Assembly (NCBI GenBank): GCA_031417915.1
Contig: JANOWN010000026.1
Location: forward strand, 1-64,000
Reading direction: 5' to 3'
From: Methylotenera_A sp031417915
GTDB lineage: Bacteria; Pseudomonadota; Gammaproteobacteria; Burkholderiales; Methylophilaceae
DNA length: 64,000 bases
Part shown: one piece after another, positions 8,513 through 15,543 of the stretch
Layout: the number at the start of each line of letters is the position of its first letter
Position numbering within the stretch: the first letter of the stretch is position 1
Notes under the pieces: generated by a model
The model's database searches: none
Told to the model about the DNA's origin: nothing
The model's input: only the letters and a program-made list of their open reading frames with translations
Translations under genes and position numbers: made by a program

Positions 8513-10138
8513 TCATAAGGTTTTGATAAACACCTTAGAATTACGCTGATAGTTATACATTTTCTGTTTTTCATGTGGCAAATCTTCAATACTTTTTTGC
8601 ATAAATCCACGCTCTAAAAACCAATGTTCAGTGTGGGTTGTCAGGCAAAAAAGCTGCTTAAAGCCTAATTCTTTGGCTTGATTTTGACAATAATTAAAAA
8701 GCTTATCGCCGCGCCCGCCGCCGCGATATTGTGCATCAATCGCTAAGCAAGCAAATTCCGCCATGCTATCATTTGGTTTCTTAGCATTTTCAAACGGGTA
8801 CAGCGCCGCACAGCCAATGGTGCGGTTGTCGTGTTCCATCACATAAAAATGGTCGATTTCAACTTCAATGCGCTCACGTCCGCGCCGCACCAAAACGCCT
8901 TCATGTTCTAGTGGTTCGATTAGTTTTAATATACCGCCCACGTCGTCAATATTGGCTTGGCGCATAGTTTCTAGACTTTCTTCAGTCACCATGGTGCCAA
9001 CGCCGCTATGTGTAAAAAGCTCTTGAATAATCGCGCCATCAATGTGTCTCGAAATTAAGTGCGTGCGTGCCACGCCTTGCTCGCAGGCGCGAATGGCGGC
9101 GGGCAGGTAGTAATTTACATCATCGGAAACGTTAATCGCAGTTTCATTATGGCTAATATGCTGCAACAAATTTTTGGCTTTCTCGGCCGTCATCTCACGC
9201 AGCAATTCACCACGCAAATTATGCACACCTTGTGAATCCATCAAAAAAATCAGCTTGTCAGCATCCAATGCAATCGCCGTGCTTACGGCAACGTCTTCCA
9301 AGCACAAGTTAAACGCCTCGCCCGTGGGCGAATATCCAAGCGGGGATAGCAGCACCAGCTCACCATCATTCAAGCGTTTTTGTATGCTTGTCGCATCCAC
9401 TTTGCGTACTTCGCCTGTGTGTTGTAAATCTACACCATCGCGCACGCCCAACGGTTTTGCGGTGACAAAATTGCCGCTCGCCACGCGAATATCCGCACCC
9501 GCCATGGGCGAATTGGCAATGCCCATCGAGAGCAGTGCTTCAATCTCTACACGTACCGCGCCGTTGGCCTCTTTTACAATTTCCATCGCCTCGTCATCGG
9601 TGACGCGTAAACCATTGTGCAAAATGGGCGTCAGTTTGGCGCGTTTTAGCCGCTGTTCAATTTGCGGACGTGCGCCATGCACCAGCACCAGCCTTACTTC
9701 TAGGCTGGCGAGCAAATTCAAATCGTGCGAAAGCGCGATAAATTGTTTTTCATCTACAATTTCGCCACCAAACGCGATGACAAATGTGTGGCCGCCAAAC
9801 GCATGAATATACGGAGTGGCGGAACGAAACCAGTGCACAAAATCATGCGCAGAAAACGTTTGGGCTTTAGTGTTATAAATAGCTTGATTTTCAGCGACAT
9901 GTGACGTGCAAGCCGCATATAAGCTGGCGGGCGATGTGCCAAGCACCTCGGCAATTTTGCGCAAAAGCGACTCGGAGCAACCTAATTCGCCACGCTCGAT
10001 GCGCGATAAATTGCCTGCATCTGCACCCACTTTTTCGGCAAGCGCCCTCAGCGTCAGTGCTTGTGCGTTGCGCGAATTGCGAATTGCAACACCGATGTGT
10101 TGTTGTAATAAATTTTTAGATTTTTTTGCATATTTCAT
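8513..10138 (-). CDS. argA: N-acetylglutamate synthase fused to an N-terminal XRE helix-turn-helix domain
   Basis: Acetylates glutamate with acetyl-CoA, the first step of arginine synthesis. The classical ArgA part starts near residue 95 (HDFVHWFRSATPYIHAFGGHTFVI) with an amino-acid-kinase-like domain to about 380, followed by a GNAT acetyltransferase domain whose acetyl-CoA loop is QYRGGGRGDKL. The unusual part is residues 1 to about 80: a complete XRE/HTH_3 domain (ALTLRALAEKVGADAGNLSRIERGE) in the same open frame with no stop or alternative start between. At 541 residues it is about 90 longer than usual ArgA. Two short palindromes lie directly upstream and may be its operator. Together these suggest an enzyme that also regulates its own gene, which is inference. 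Confidence 0.88.
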   Translation of the reverse strand: MKYAKKSKNLLQQHIGVAIRNSRNAQALTLRALAEKVGADAGNLSRIERGELGCSESLLRKIAEVLGTSPASLYAACTSHVAENQAIYNTKAQTFSAHDFVHWFRSATPYIHAFGGHTFVIAFGGEIVDEKQFIALSHDLNLLASLEVRLVLVHGARPQIEQRLKRAKLTPILHNGLRVTDDEAMEIVKEANGAVRVEIEALLSMGIANSPMAGADIRVASGNFVTAKPLGVRDGVDLQHTGEVRKVDATSIQKRLNDGELVLLSPLGYSPTGEAFNLCLEDVAVSTAIALDADKLIFLMDSQGVHNLRGELLREMTAEKAKNLLQHISHNETAINVSDDVNYYLPAAIRACEQGVARTHLISRHIDGAIIQELFTHSGVGTMVTEESLETMRQANIDDVGGILKLIEPLEHEGVLVRRGRERIEVEIDHFYVMEHDNRTIGCAALYPFENAKKPNDSMAEFACLAIDAQYRGGGRGDKLFNYCQNQAKELGFKQLFCLTTHTEHWFLERGFMQKSIEDLPHEKQKMYNYQRNSKVFIKTL

Positions 10139-10146
10139 ATAATAAA

Positions 10147-10161
10147 TTGTAAATTTTACAA
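10147..10161. promoter_or_regulatory. palindrome directly upstream of argA, candidate operator 1
   Basis: TTGTAAA-T-TTTACAA is a perfect 15-bp palindrome, 8 bases upstream of the argA start codon. A related palindrome lies at 10178-10190. The pair occupies the short, very AT-rich spacer between rsmE and argA, where promoter and ribosome-binding site of argA must be. Confidence 0.45.
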
Positions 10162-10177
10162 AATTATAATATAAAAA

Positions 10178-10190
10178 TGTAATAATTACA
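10178..10190. promoter_or_regulatory. palindrome upstream of argA, candidate operator 2
   Basis: TGTAAT-A-ATTACA is a perfect 13-bp palindrome sharing the half-site TGTAA with the first one. Centre-to-centre distance is 30 bp, close to three helical turns, as expected for paired regulator sites. Confidence 0.42.
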
Positions 10191-10209
10191 AATTATTTAT
10201 TGTTTCAAG

Positions 10210-10986
10210 CTAAAAGTCGCCCCAAAGTGTTTGCATCGCTGCAATTGCAGTTAAGGCGGCGGTTTCGGTACGTAAAATGCGTGGGCCAAGAATAATAGAT
10301 TGAAAGCCATGACTAGTCGCTAAGTCAATTTCCGCTTGGCTGAGACCACCTTCTGCCCCGATGAGTAGCTGAATTTTTTCTGTGGTTTTTGGCAGCGTAG
10401 ATAATTGTTTTGCACCAATAGGGTTTAACAAAATTCGTACGGCCTTTTCACCATTAAAATTAGCATCGCCAGCACCCCCATGGATATTGGCTCCCAGCCA
10501 TGCTGTTAAATTAACTGGCGCTAATACATTTGGGATTTTCGCGCGTCCGCATTGCTCGCAGGCAGAAATCACCACGTTTTGCCAATGTTCTAAGCGTTTT
10601 TGTGCGCGCTCGGCAGAGAGTTTTACTACGCTGCGCTCGGTGGAAAGTGGCTGAATTGTGCTCACGCCAAGTTCCACTGCTTTCTGAATCGTATAATCCA
10701 TGCGCTCGCCGCTAGAAATGCCTTGCAGCAAGGTGATGTTGAGCGGCGATTCGTTTTTTATGGCACATTGCGAAAGCACTTTGGCCAGCACTTCACCATT
10801 TTTACTGCTGGCTTTAACACTTATTAATTCGCAACCGTAATCAAAACCATCGCCATTAAATAGCTTAATTTTGTCACCAATACTTAGCCGTAACACGCGC
10901 GTAGCATGGGTGGCAGCATTATCAGACAATTTAAGGGTTGCGCCAATTTTTAGATTTTCAGCGCTATAAAATCGGAGGTTTGACAT
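10210..10986 (-). CDS. rsmE: 16S rRNA (uracil-1498-N3)-methyltransferase
   Basis: SPOUT-class methyltransferase modifying U1498 of 16S rRNA. The motifs GERMDYTIQKAVELGVSTIQPL, LLIGAEGGLSQAEIDLA and LGPRILRTETAALTAI (the SAM-binding trefoil knot) are clear. The 258-residue length is slightly above normal. The segment WLGANIHGGAGDANF near residue 165 is encoded by a copy of the dispersed palindrome (10466-10500) and lies between two conserved blocks, where it probably adds a few residues to a surface loop. The gene ends 71 bases before argA on the same strand. Confidence 0.94.
   Translation of the reverse strand: MSNLRFYSAENLKIGATLKLSDNAATHATRVLRLSIGDKIKLFNGDGFDYGCELISVKASSKNGEVLAKVLSQCAIKNESPLNITLLQGISSGERMDYTIQKAVELGVSTIQPLSTERSVVKLSAERAQKRLEHWQNVVISACEQCGRAKIPNVLAPVNLTAWLGANIHGGAGDANFNGEKAVRILLNPIGAKQLSTLPKTTEKIQLLIGAEGGLSQAEIDLATSHGFQSIILGPRILRTETAALTAIAAMQTLWGDF
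10466..10500 (-). repeat. 35-bp palindromic element, copy 3 (inside rsmE)
   Basis: On the minus strand the centre AATATCCATGG has one change. It is followed by GGGTGCTGGCGATG and preceded by CTGGGAGCC. It shares these flanks with copy 1 in slt. The coding frame is Leu-Gly-Ala-Asn-Ile-His-Gly. Confidence 0.82.
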
Positions 10987-11041
10987 GATACTGACAACTT
11001 AAAGTGATAAGATTTGATTATAGACAATAATGGAGTAAAGC

Positions 11042-11596
11042 ATGGCAAGTTTAAACCCGCCCGTGTGCGATTTTGGTTGGCAAGCGCCCGATTTTAACTT
11101 AGTCAACGTTGACGGTAACCTAGTTTCACGTGATTTGGTAATGGGCAGAAATGGCCTGCTAGTGATGTTTATTTGCAACCATTGCCCTTATGTTAAAGCT
11201 ATTTTGCCAAGGTTGATTCTTGATGTGAGCGAGCTGAAAATGCTTGGTGTGAATGCGGTGGCGATTGTGAGCAATGACCCAACTGATTACCCAGAGGATA
11301 GTGTTGAAAACATGAAAACGATTGCGCGCGATATGGACTTCCCTTTTCCTTATTTGTTAGATGCCAGCCAGTATGTCGCCAAAGCTTATGGTGCGGTGTG
11401 CACGCCAGATTTTTTTGGTTTTAATAACAAAGGCGAACTGCAATATCGTGGTCGCTTTGACGAAAGCCGCAAAGAAACTGCCCAACAAAGTACGCGTGAT
11501 TTGTTTCATGCGATGAAGTTGATTACGGAAACTGGATATGGGCCGAGAGAGCAAATTGCAAGCATTGGGTGTTCGATTAAATGGAAAACAGTATGA
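11042..11596 (+). CDS. thioredoxin-fold peroxiredoxin-like protein
   Basis: A 184-residue protein of the AhpC/TSA-like thioredoxin superfamily. The redox motif is CNHCPYV (Cys45 and Cys48), typical of the group annotated as thioredoxin family or redoxin-domain proteins; GAVCTPDFFGF carries the cis-proline-like region. It has no signal peptide, so it is probably cytosolic. The physiological substrate is unknown. The stop codon overlaps the ATG of the following oxidoreductase gene (ATGA at 11593-11596), so the two are translationally coupled. Confidence 0.85.
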   Translation: MASLNPPVCDFGWQAPDFNLVNVDGNLVSRDLVMGRNGLLVMFICNHCPYVKAILPRLILDVSELKMLGVNAVAIVSNDPTDYPEDSVENMKTIARDMDFPFPYLLDASQYVAKAYGAVCTPDFFGFNNKGELQYRGRFDESRKETAQQSTRDLFHAMKLITETGYGPREQIASIGCSIKWKTV

Positions 11597-12621
11597 GCGA
11601 TAGAAAGCTAAAGTGGGGAATTTTGGGCGCGGCGCGTGTGAACGAGCGCTTGCTGCCCGCGATTATTGAGGCGCCCAATGCACAATTGGTGGCGATTGCC
11701 AGCCGTCGTGCGGGCGCGGCGAGGGCGACTTTGGAAAAATATGCGCCTAATTACAAAGGTGATGTCGTTGCCTATGACGATTTGGACGCGCTGATAAATG
11801 ACAAAAATATCAATGCGATTTACTGCCCGATGGCGAATGAGGAGCACGCGGAATGGGCGATTAAGGCTATTAATGCGGGCAAGCATGCCTTGATTGAAAA
11901 GCCGATGGCGACGACTTTGCAAGATATTGACGCGATTGAAGCGGCCGCTAAAAAAGCAAGTGTGAAAGTGATGGAAGGTTTTATGTATCGCTTTCATCCG
12001 CAGCATGCGCGGGTGGCGGAAATCGTAAAAAGTGGTGTGATTGGCGATACTTTAAGCGCGCGGTCTAGCTTTTCGTTTCTTATGCGTGAAGCGCGCATGT
12101 ATCGCATCAACCGCTCTATGAGCCAAGGCGGCGGAGCCATGTGGGATATTGGGCCTTACGCGATTCATAGTTTACGTTGGGCGTTTGGACTTGAGCCGAT
12201 TTCAGTCATCGCGCATGCCAAACTTAACGAACATGGAGCAGACATTGTCACCAGTGGCATTTTAGATTTTGGCAATGATGCCAAAGGCCGCGCTCGCTTT
12301 GGGCATTTCGACATCAGTTTTGAGCGCAGTCGCAAATCAGAATACGAAATTATCGGCGACAAAGGTTGGCTGAAATGCCACACGGTTTGGGCGTTTGACA
12401 AAGATATTCCCGTGATTAGCTGGGGCACCGACGCAGGTGAAAGTGGCGAGGAAAAATTAGTGCCTGCCAACCATTTTGTGTTAGAAATTGAACATTTTAG
12501 TGATTGTGTGCTGAATAACAAACCAACACAGCTAACTTTTGATGATGCAAAGGCAAATTGCGCCGCCCTGCAAGCCAGTATCTATGCGGCTTCTAGCGGT
12601 GGCATTATTGGTTTAAATTAG
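11593..12621 (+). CDS. Gfo/Idh/MocA family oxidoreductase
   Basis: NAD(P)-dependent dehydrogenase of 342 residues. The N-terminal Rossmann domain (KWGILGAARVNERLLPAI) and the catalytic-lysine motif HALIEKPMATTL, followed by EGFMYRFHPQH and MWDIGPYAIHSLRW, are diagnostic. The substrate (probably a sugar or polyol) cannot be told. I chose the ATG at 11593 because it overlaps the previous stop; an in-frame ATG at 11581 inside the upstream gene is the alternative. Near the C-terminus the peptide AALQASIYAASSGG comes from a copy of the dispersed palindrome, at the same length as the alanine-rich helix I recall in this family. Confidence 0.87.
   Translation: MSDRKLKWGILGAARVNERLLPAIIEAPNAQLVAIASRRAGAARATLEKYAPNYKGDVVAYDDLDALINDKNINAIYCPMANEEHAEWAIKAINAGKHALIEKPMATTLQDIDAIEAAAKKASVKVMEGFMYRFHPQHARVAEIVKSGVIGDTLSARSSFSFLMREARMYRINRSMSQGGGAMWDIGPYAIHSLRWAFGLEPISVIAHAKLNEHGADIVTSGILDFGNDAKGRARFGHFDISFERSRKSEYEIIGDKGWLKCHTVWAFDKDIPVISWGTDAGESGEEKLVPANHFVLEIEHFSDCVLNNKPTQLTFDDAKANCAALQASIYAASSGGIIGLN
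12565..12599 (+). repeat. 35-bp palindromic element, copy 4 (inside the Gfo/Idh/MocA gene)
   Basis: Left arm GCCCTGCAAGCC is exact, the centre AGTATCTATGC has two changes and the right arm is degenerate. The coding frame is Ala-Leu-Gln-Ala-Ser-Ile-Tyr-Ala. Confidence 0.72.
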
Positions 12622-12654
12622 TTAGTTTAATTTACTTTTAGAAAGGTAACTCCC

Positions 12655-13224
12655 ATGAAACATCTTAATAAACTTATTCTCGTAACATGTTTTTTTGCGC
12701 TCACATTTTCTGCCCAAGCTGTTGAGGTTAAAGGTGTAAAAGTGGATGAGGCTGCACAAGTAGGTAGCAGCGCTCTGGTGTTAAATGGCGCGGGTGTGCG
12801 CACTAAAGCGATATTTAAAGTGTATGTGGGTGCGCTTTATTTAGCGCAAAAACAAGCGGATGCTAACGCGGTGATTAGCGACACAGGCAACAAGCGTGTG
12901 AGCATGCATTTTTTGCGCGAGTTAAGCTCTGAAGCGCTTTTAAAAGGTATGAATGAAGGCTTTACCGATAATAATAACGCGACTGAGATGGCAGCGATAG
13001 AGCCGCAAATGAAGCAGTTTCGCGACATGATGACCTCTGCCAAAGAAGTGAAAAAAGGCGATTTGATTGTGTTAGATTTTACAAGTGCGGGCACACAAGT
13101 CAACATCAATGGCAAAACGCTGGGCACAGTGGAAGGTGTAGCGTTTAACCAAGCTTTGTTGCGCGTTTGGCTGGGGGCGAAACCTGTGGATGCGTCGTTG
13201 AAGAAAGCGATGTTGGGGCAGTAA
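12655..13224 (+). CDS. exported chalcone-isomerase-like protein
   Basis: A 189-residue protein with a clear signal peptide (about residues 1-22, ending AQA). The mature part matches the bacterial chalcone-isomerase-like family: VKVDEAAQVGSSALVLNGAGVRTKAIFKVYVGALYL at its start, ending KPVDASLKKAMLG. Bacterial members are not known to make flavonoids; their role is unclear and may involve fatty-acid-type ligands. A ribosome-binding site AGAAAGG precedes the ATG. It stands alone, facing the GST gene, with a palindromic element copy in the convergent gap. Confidence 0.85.
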   Translation: MKHLNKLILVTCFFALTFSAQAVEVKGVKVDEAAQVGSSALVLNGAGVRTKAIFKVYVGALYLAQKQADANAVISDTGNKRVSMHFLRELSSEALLKGMNEGFTDNNNATEMAAIEPQMKQFRDMMTSAKEVKKGDLIVLDFTSAGTQVNINGKTLGTVEGVAFNQALLRVWLGAKPVDASLKKAMLGQ

Positions 13225-13254
13225 TTTAATACTTGGTTAAGTTTTAAAATAGAT

Positions 13255-13289
13255 ACTCTGCAGCTCAATATCCATGAGGCTTGCAAGGC
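13255..13289 (+). repeat. 35-bp palindromic element, copy 5 (intergenic, convergent)
   Basis: The centre AATATCCATGA has one change. Arms CTCTGCAGCTC and GGCTTGCAAGGC pair imperfectly. It lies between two gene 3' ends, where it could act as a transcript-end hairpin. Confidence 0.75.
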
Positions 13290-13321
13290 ATCTTATTTTG
13301 AGTATTTTAAATGCCTAACAA

Positions 13322-13915
13322 TTAAATTCCAGGCATTGCAATAAAATTTGGCAACGCTTTTATGCGCGCAATCCAAGCGCGAATGTTGGGGTAAGCATCT
13401 AGCGAAATGCCGCCATCGTGCGAGAGCGCGATGTAAGGGAAGCAGGCGATGTCGGCAATCGTCACGCGACCCATTTCTAGCCAGTTATTTTTGCCCAAAT
13501 GTGCTTCAAAAATCGGCAGAATGTGGTTGCTGTTGGCGATTGTTGTGGCTTTATCCAACTTGTAGCCAAACAAATCCACTAGCCGCGCGTCTGCTGGGCC
13601 GTGCTGCACGTTATTGGCGCTGGTAGAAAGCCATTGCATAATTTTTGCGGCGTGCGATGGGTCTTTTGGCAGCCAAGCTTCGCCCGCGTATTTGCTAGCG
13701 AGGTACACCAAAATAGCTTGAGAATCTCGCAGAATATAGCCGTTGTCATCCAAAATCGGCACTTCGCCCAGTGGGTTCATGGCTAAAAATTTAGCTGTTT
13801 TGTGCTCGCCGCCCATAAAATCAGTCGCGTAAAGTTCAATAGGAATGCCCGCCAAGGAGCATAGCAAGCGTACTTTGTAACAATTGCCAGAAAGCTCTAA
13901 ATCGTATAATTTCAT
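13322..13915 (-). CDS. glutathione S-transferase family protein
   Basis: A 197-residue cytosolic GST: an N-terminal thioredoxin-fold domain with the glutathione-site motifs GNCYKVRLL and NPLGEVPILDDNGYILRDSQAILVYLA (Glu/Asp-Ser pair), then an all-helical C-terminal domain containing GRVTIADIACFPYIALS. The substrate is unknown. It lies 26 bases downstream of a VOC (glyoxalase-fold) gene on the same strand, and both diverge from a LysR regulator, which suggests a small detoxification unit controlled by that regulator. Confidence 0.9.
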   Translation of the reverse strand: MKLYDLELSGNCYKVRLLCSLAGIPIELYATDFMGGEHKTAKFLAMNPLGEVPILDDNGYILRDSQAILVYLASKYAGEAWLPKDPSHAAKIMQWLSTSANNVQHGPADARLVDLFGYKLDKATTIANSNHILPIFEAHLGKNNWLEMGRVTIADIACFPYIALSHDGGISLDAYPNIRAWIARIKALPNFIAMPGI

Positions 13916-13941
13916 GGTGTTCTCCTCTTAAAAAGTTGTTG

Positions 13942-14349
13942 CTATAGTAGTTGGTTAAATTCTAAAATATTGCCATCAGGATCGCGAATAAACAAAGTAA
14001 TTCGGCGCGGGCTAAATTGTTTGGGGCCTTCAGTAATATCTATTTTATTGGCTTGCAGCCACTTTTCTAGCGCACCTAAATGGCTGACAACAAAAGCTAA
14101 ATGTGTAATGCCTGTATATTTAATCGGCTCATCGATGAGTATATTTCTATTATTAAGGCGTTTGCTGCCATTCATAATTAAATTAATGCGTACCCCGCTG
14201 GGGGTTTCCATCTCGTTGGCTTGTTCATCCTGAAAATACTCAGTTTCGACAAAACCAAGCTGCTCATAAAATGCCCGCGAAACATCGCGATTGCTGATGC
14301 GAATGCCAATGTGATCGTAAGCTAAAATTTTTGAATAGTTGGTAAGCAT
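13942..14349 (-). CDS. VOC-family glyoxalase/dioxygenase-fold protein
   Basis: A 135-residue single-domain vicinal-oxygen-chelate protein. It shows the two paired beta-alpha-beta units, with candidate metal ligands His13 (YDHIGIRI), a Glu in METPSGVRINLI, a His in ITHLAFVV and a Glu in DPDGNILEFNQ. This is the usual H/E/H/E layout of glyoxalase-like enzymes. The exact reaction is unknown. It is the first gene of a probable two-gene unit with the GST, and is divergent from the LysR gene across an 82-bp spacer holding an 11-bp inverted repeat. Confidence 0.83.
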   Translation of the reverse strand: MLTNYSKILAYDHIGIRISNRDVSRAFYEQLGFVETEYFQDEQANEMETPSGVRINLIMNGSKRLNNRNILIDEPIKYTGITHLAFVVSHLGALEKWLQANKIDITEGPKQFSPRRITLFIRDPDGNILEFNQLL

Positions 14350-14372
14350 TTTGTGCTACTTTAATACTTTCA

Positions 14373-14415
14373 TATAAAACAATAAATGCTATATAAAGCA
14401 ATTAATTGTTTTATA
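14373..14415. promoter_or_regulatory. 11-bp inverted repeat between the VOC and LysR genes
   Basis: TATAAAACAAT (14373-14383) and ATTGTTTTATA (14405-14415) are perfect inverted arms separated by 21 bp, in the 82-bp divergent spacer. Position and symmetry fit a LysR-type binding region overlapping both promoters. Confidence 0.5.
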
Positions 14416-14431
14416 AAGTGGAGTAATTATT

Positions 14432-15379
14432 TTGGCGAAAAAAATAGATCAACTACAGCGCATGCAGTTGGTTTTGGCGATTAATGATAAAGGTAGCTTA
14501 ACCGCGGCAGCGGAAGCGCTAAACAGCTCTCTGCCAACAGTGGTGCGCCAACTGGCGATGTTGGAGGCGCACTTGGGCGTTACCTTGTTTGATAGAACTA
14601 CGCGCAAAATCCACATTACTGATGAAGGTATTATTTATATGGAAAGCGCGCGTCGTATTGTGGCTGAAATGGTCGATTTAGAATCGGTGCTTGGAAGCCG
14701 AAAAGGCAATGCCCTGCAAGCCAATAACCATGAGCCTTCTGGCAACATCACAATTACTGCGTCCATGATGTTTGGGCGCATGCATGTGATGCCTGTGGTA
14801 AATGCATTTATGGCGCAATATCCTCAAGTGACTGCGCAAGTTTTATTGCAAGATGCGCTGACCGATTTGGTGGAGTCGGGCATTGATGTGGCTTTTCGTA
14901 TTGGTGAAATTACATTGCCAGATATTGTTGCAACCAAGCTGGGCGATGTTTCGCGCGTGGTGTGCGCCAGCCCAGATTACCTAAAAAATCATCCAGCTAT
15001 TCATTTTCCCAGTGATTTAAAAAAAGCCAATGGCATTAAAAATTTCGCGCTAAATAAAGGCAACCATTGGAAATTTTATGTAAAAAATAAAGTACAAGAT
15101 ATTCATGTGCCAATAAGTTTTGCCTGCAACGATATTGATGTCGCTATTCAACATTGCACAGCAGGTTTGGGCGTGGGCGTATTTTTATCTTACCAAGTAG
15201 AAAGTCTTATAAAACAAGGGGCTTTAGTGGAGATTTTGCAAGAATTTCGGCAAAAAAGTATGCCAGTTTCAATGATATATCCAAATGCAAAACGCCATTT
15301 GGCGCGCACCAGTTTTTTTATCGATTTTGCAAAAGAAACGCTGCGCGCTAAGTTTGATAGTGGTTTTGCACTAAAATAA
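14432..15379 (+). CDS. LysR-family transcriptional regulator
   Basis: A 315-residue regulator with the N-terminal winged helix-turn-helix (residues about 10-66: GSLTAAAEALNSSLPTVVRQLAMLEAHLGVTLFDRTTR) and a C-terminal LysR substrate-binding domain. The start is a TTG at 14432 preceded by GTGGAG. It is divergent from the VOC and GST genes and probably controls them; the inducer is unknown. Around residue 95 the linker KGNALQANNHEPSGN is encoded by a copy of the dispersed palindrome, located between the DNA-binding and effector domains, where extra residues should be tolerated. Confidence 0.9.
   Translation: MAKKIDQLQRMQLVLAINDKGSLTAAAEALNSSLPTVVRQLAMLEAHLGVTLFDRTTRKIHITDEGIIYMESARRIVAEMVDLESVLGSRKGNALQANNHEPSGNITITASMMFGRMHVMPVVNAFMAQYPQVTAQVLLQDALTDLVESGIDVAFRIGEITLPDIVATKLGDVSRVVCASPDYLKNHPAIHFPSDLKKANGIKNFALNKGNHWKFYVKNKVQDIHVPISFACNDIDVAIQHCTAGLGVGVFLSYQVESLIKQGALVEILQEFRQKSMPVSMIYPNAKRHLARTSFFIDFAKETLRAKFDSGFALK
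14711..14745 (+). repeat. 35-bp palindromic element, copy 6 (inside the LysR gene)
   Basis: Left arm GCCCTGCAAGCC is exact, the centre AATAACCATGA has two changes and the right arm is GCCTTCTGGC. The coding frame is Ala-Leu-Gln-Ala-Asn-Asn-His-Glu, in the interdomain linker. Confidence 0.75.
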
Positions 15380-15543
15380 TTCTCAAATATAGCGATATAG
15401 CGCCAGTTGAATCTTGCCGAAAACGCAGTTCTAGGCAATAATTAAACACTTTATAAAAACAGCGTTAAAAGCTTGTTTTTACAGATTTCAACACGGTTTT
15501 GTTATCAAAGCCGACAAAGTTTTAGCTAACTAGGGAGAATATT

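Noticed and set aside
9174..9806. Plus-strand open frame of 210 codons opposite argA
   Set aside because: Ser-rich translation, lies entirely antisense to the well-supported argA coding region.
10689..10706. ATAATCCATGCG in rsmE as another palindromic element copy
   Set aside because: It encodes the conserved RsmE motif GERMDYTIQ, so the match is explained by protein conservation; arms are absent.
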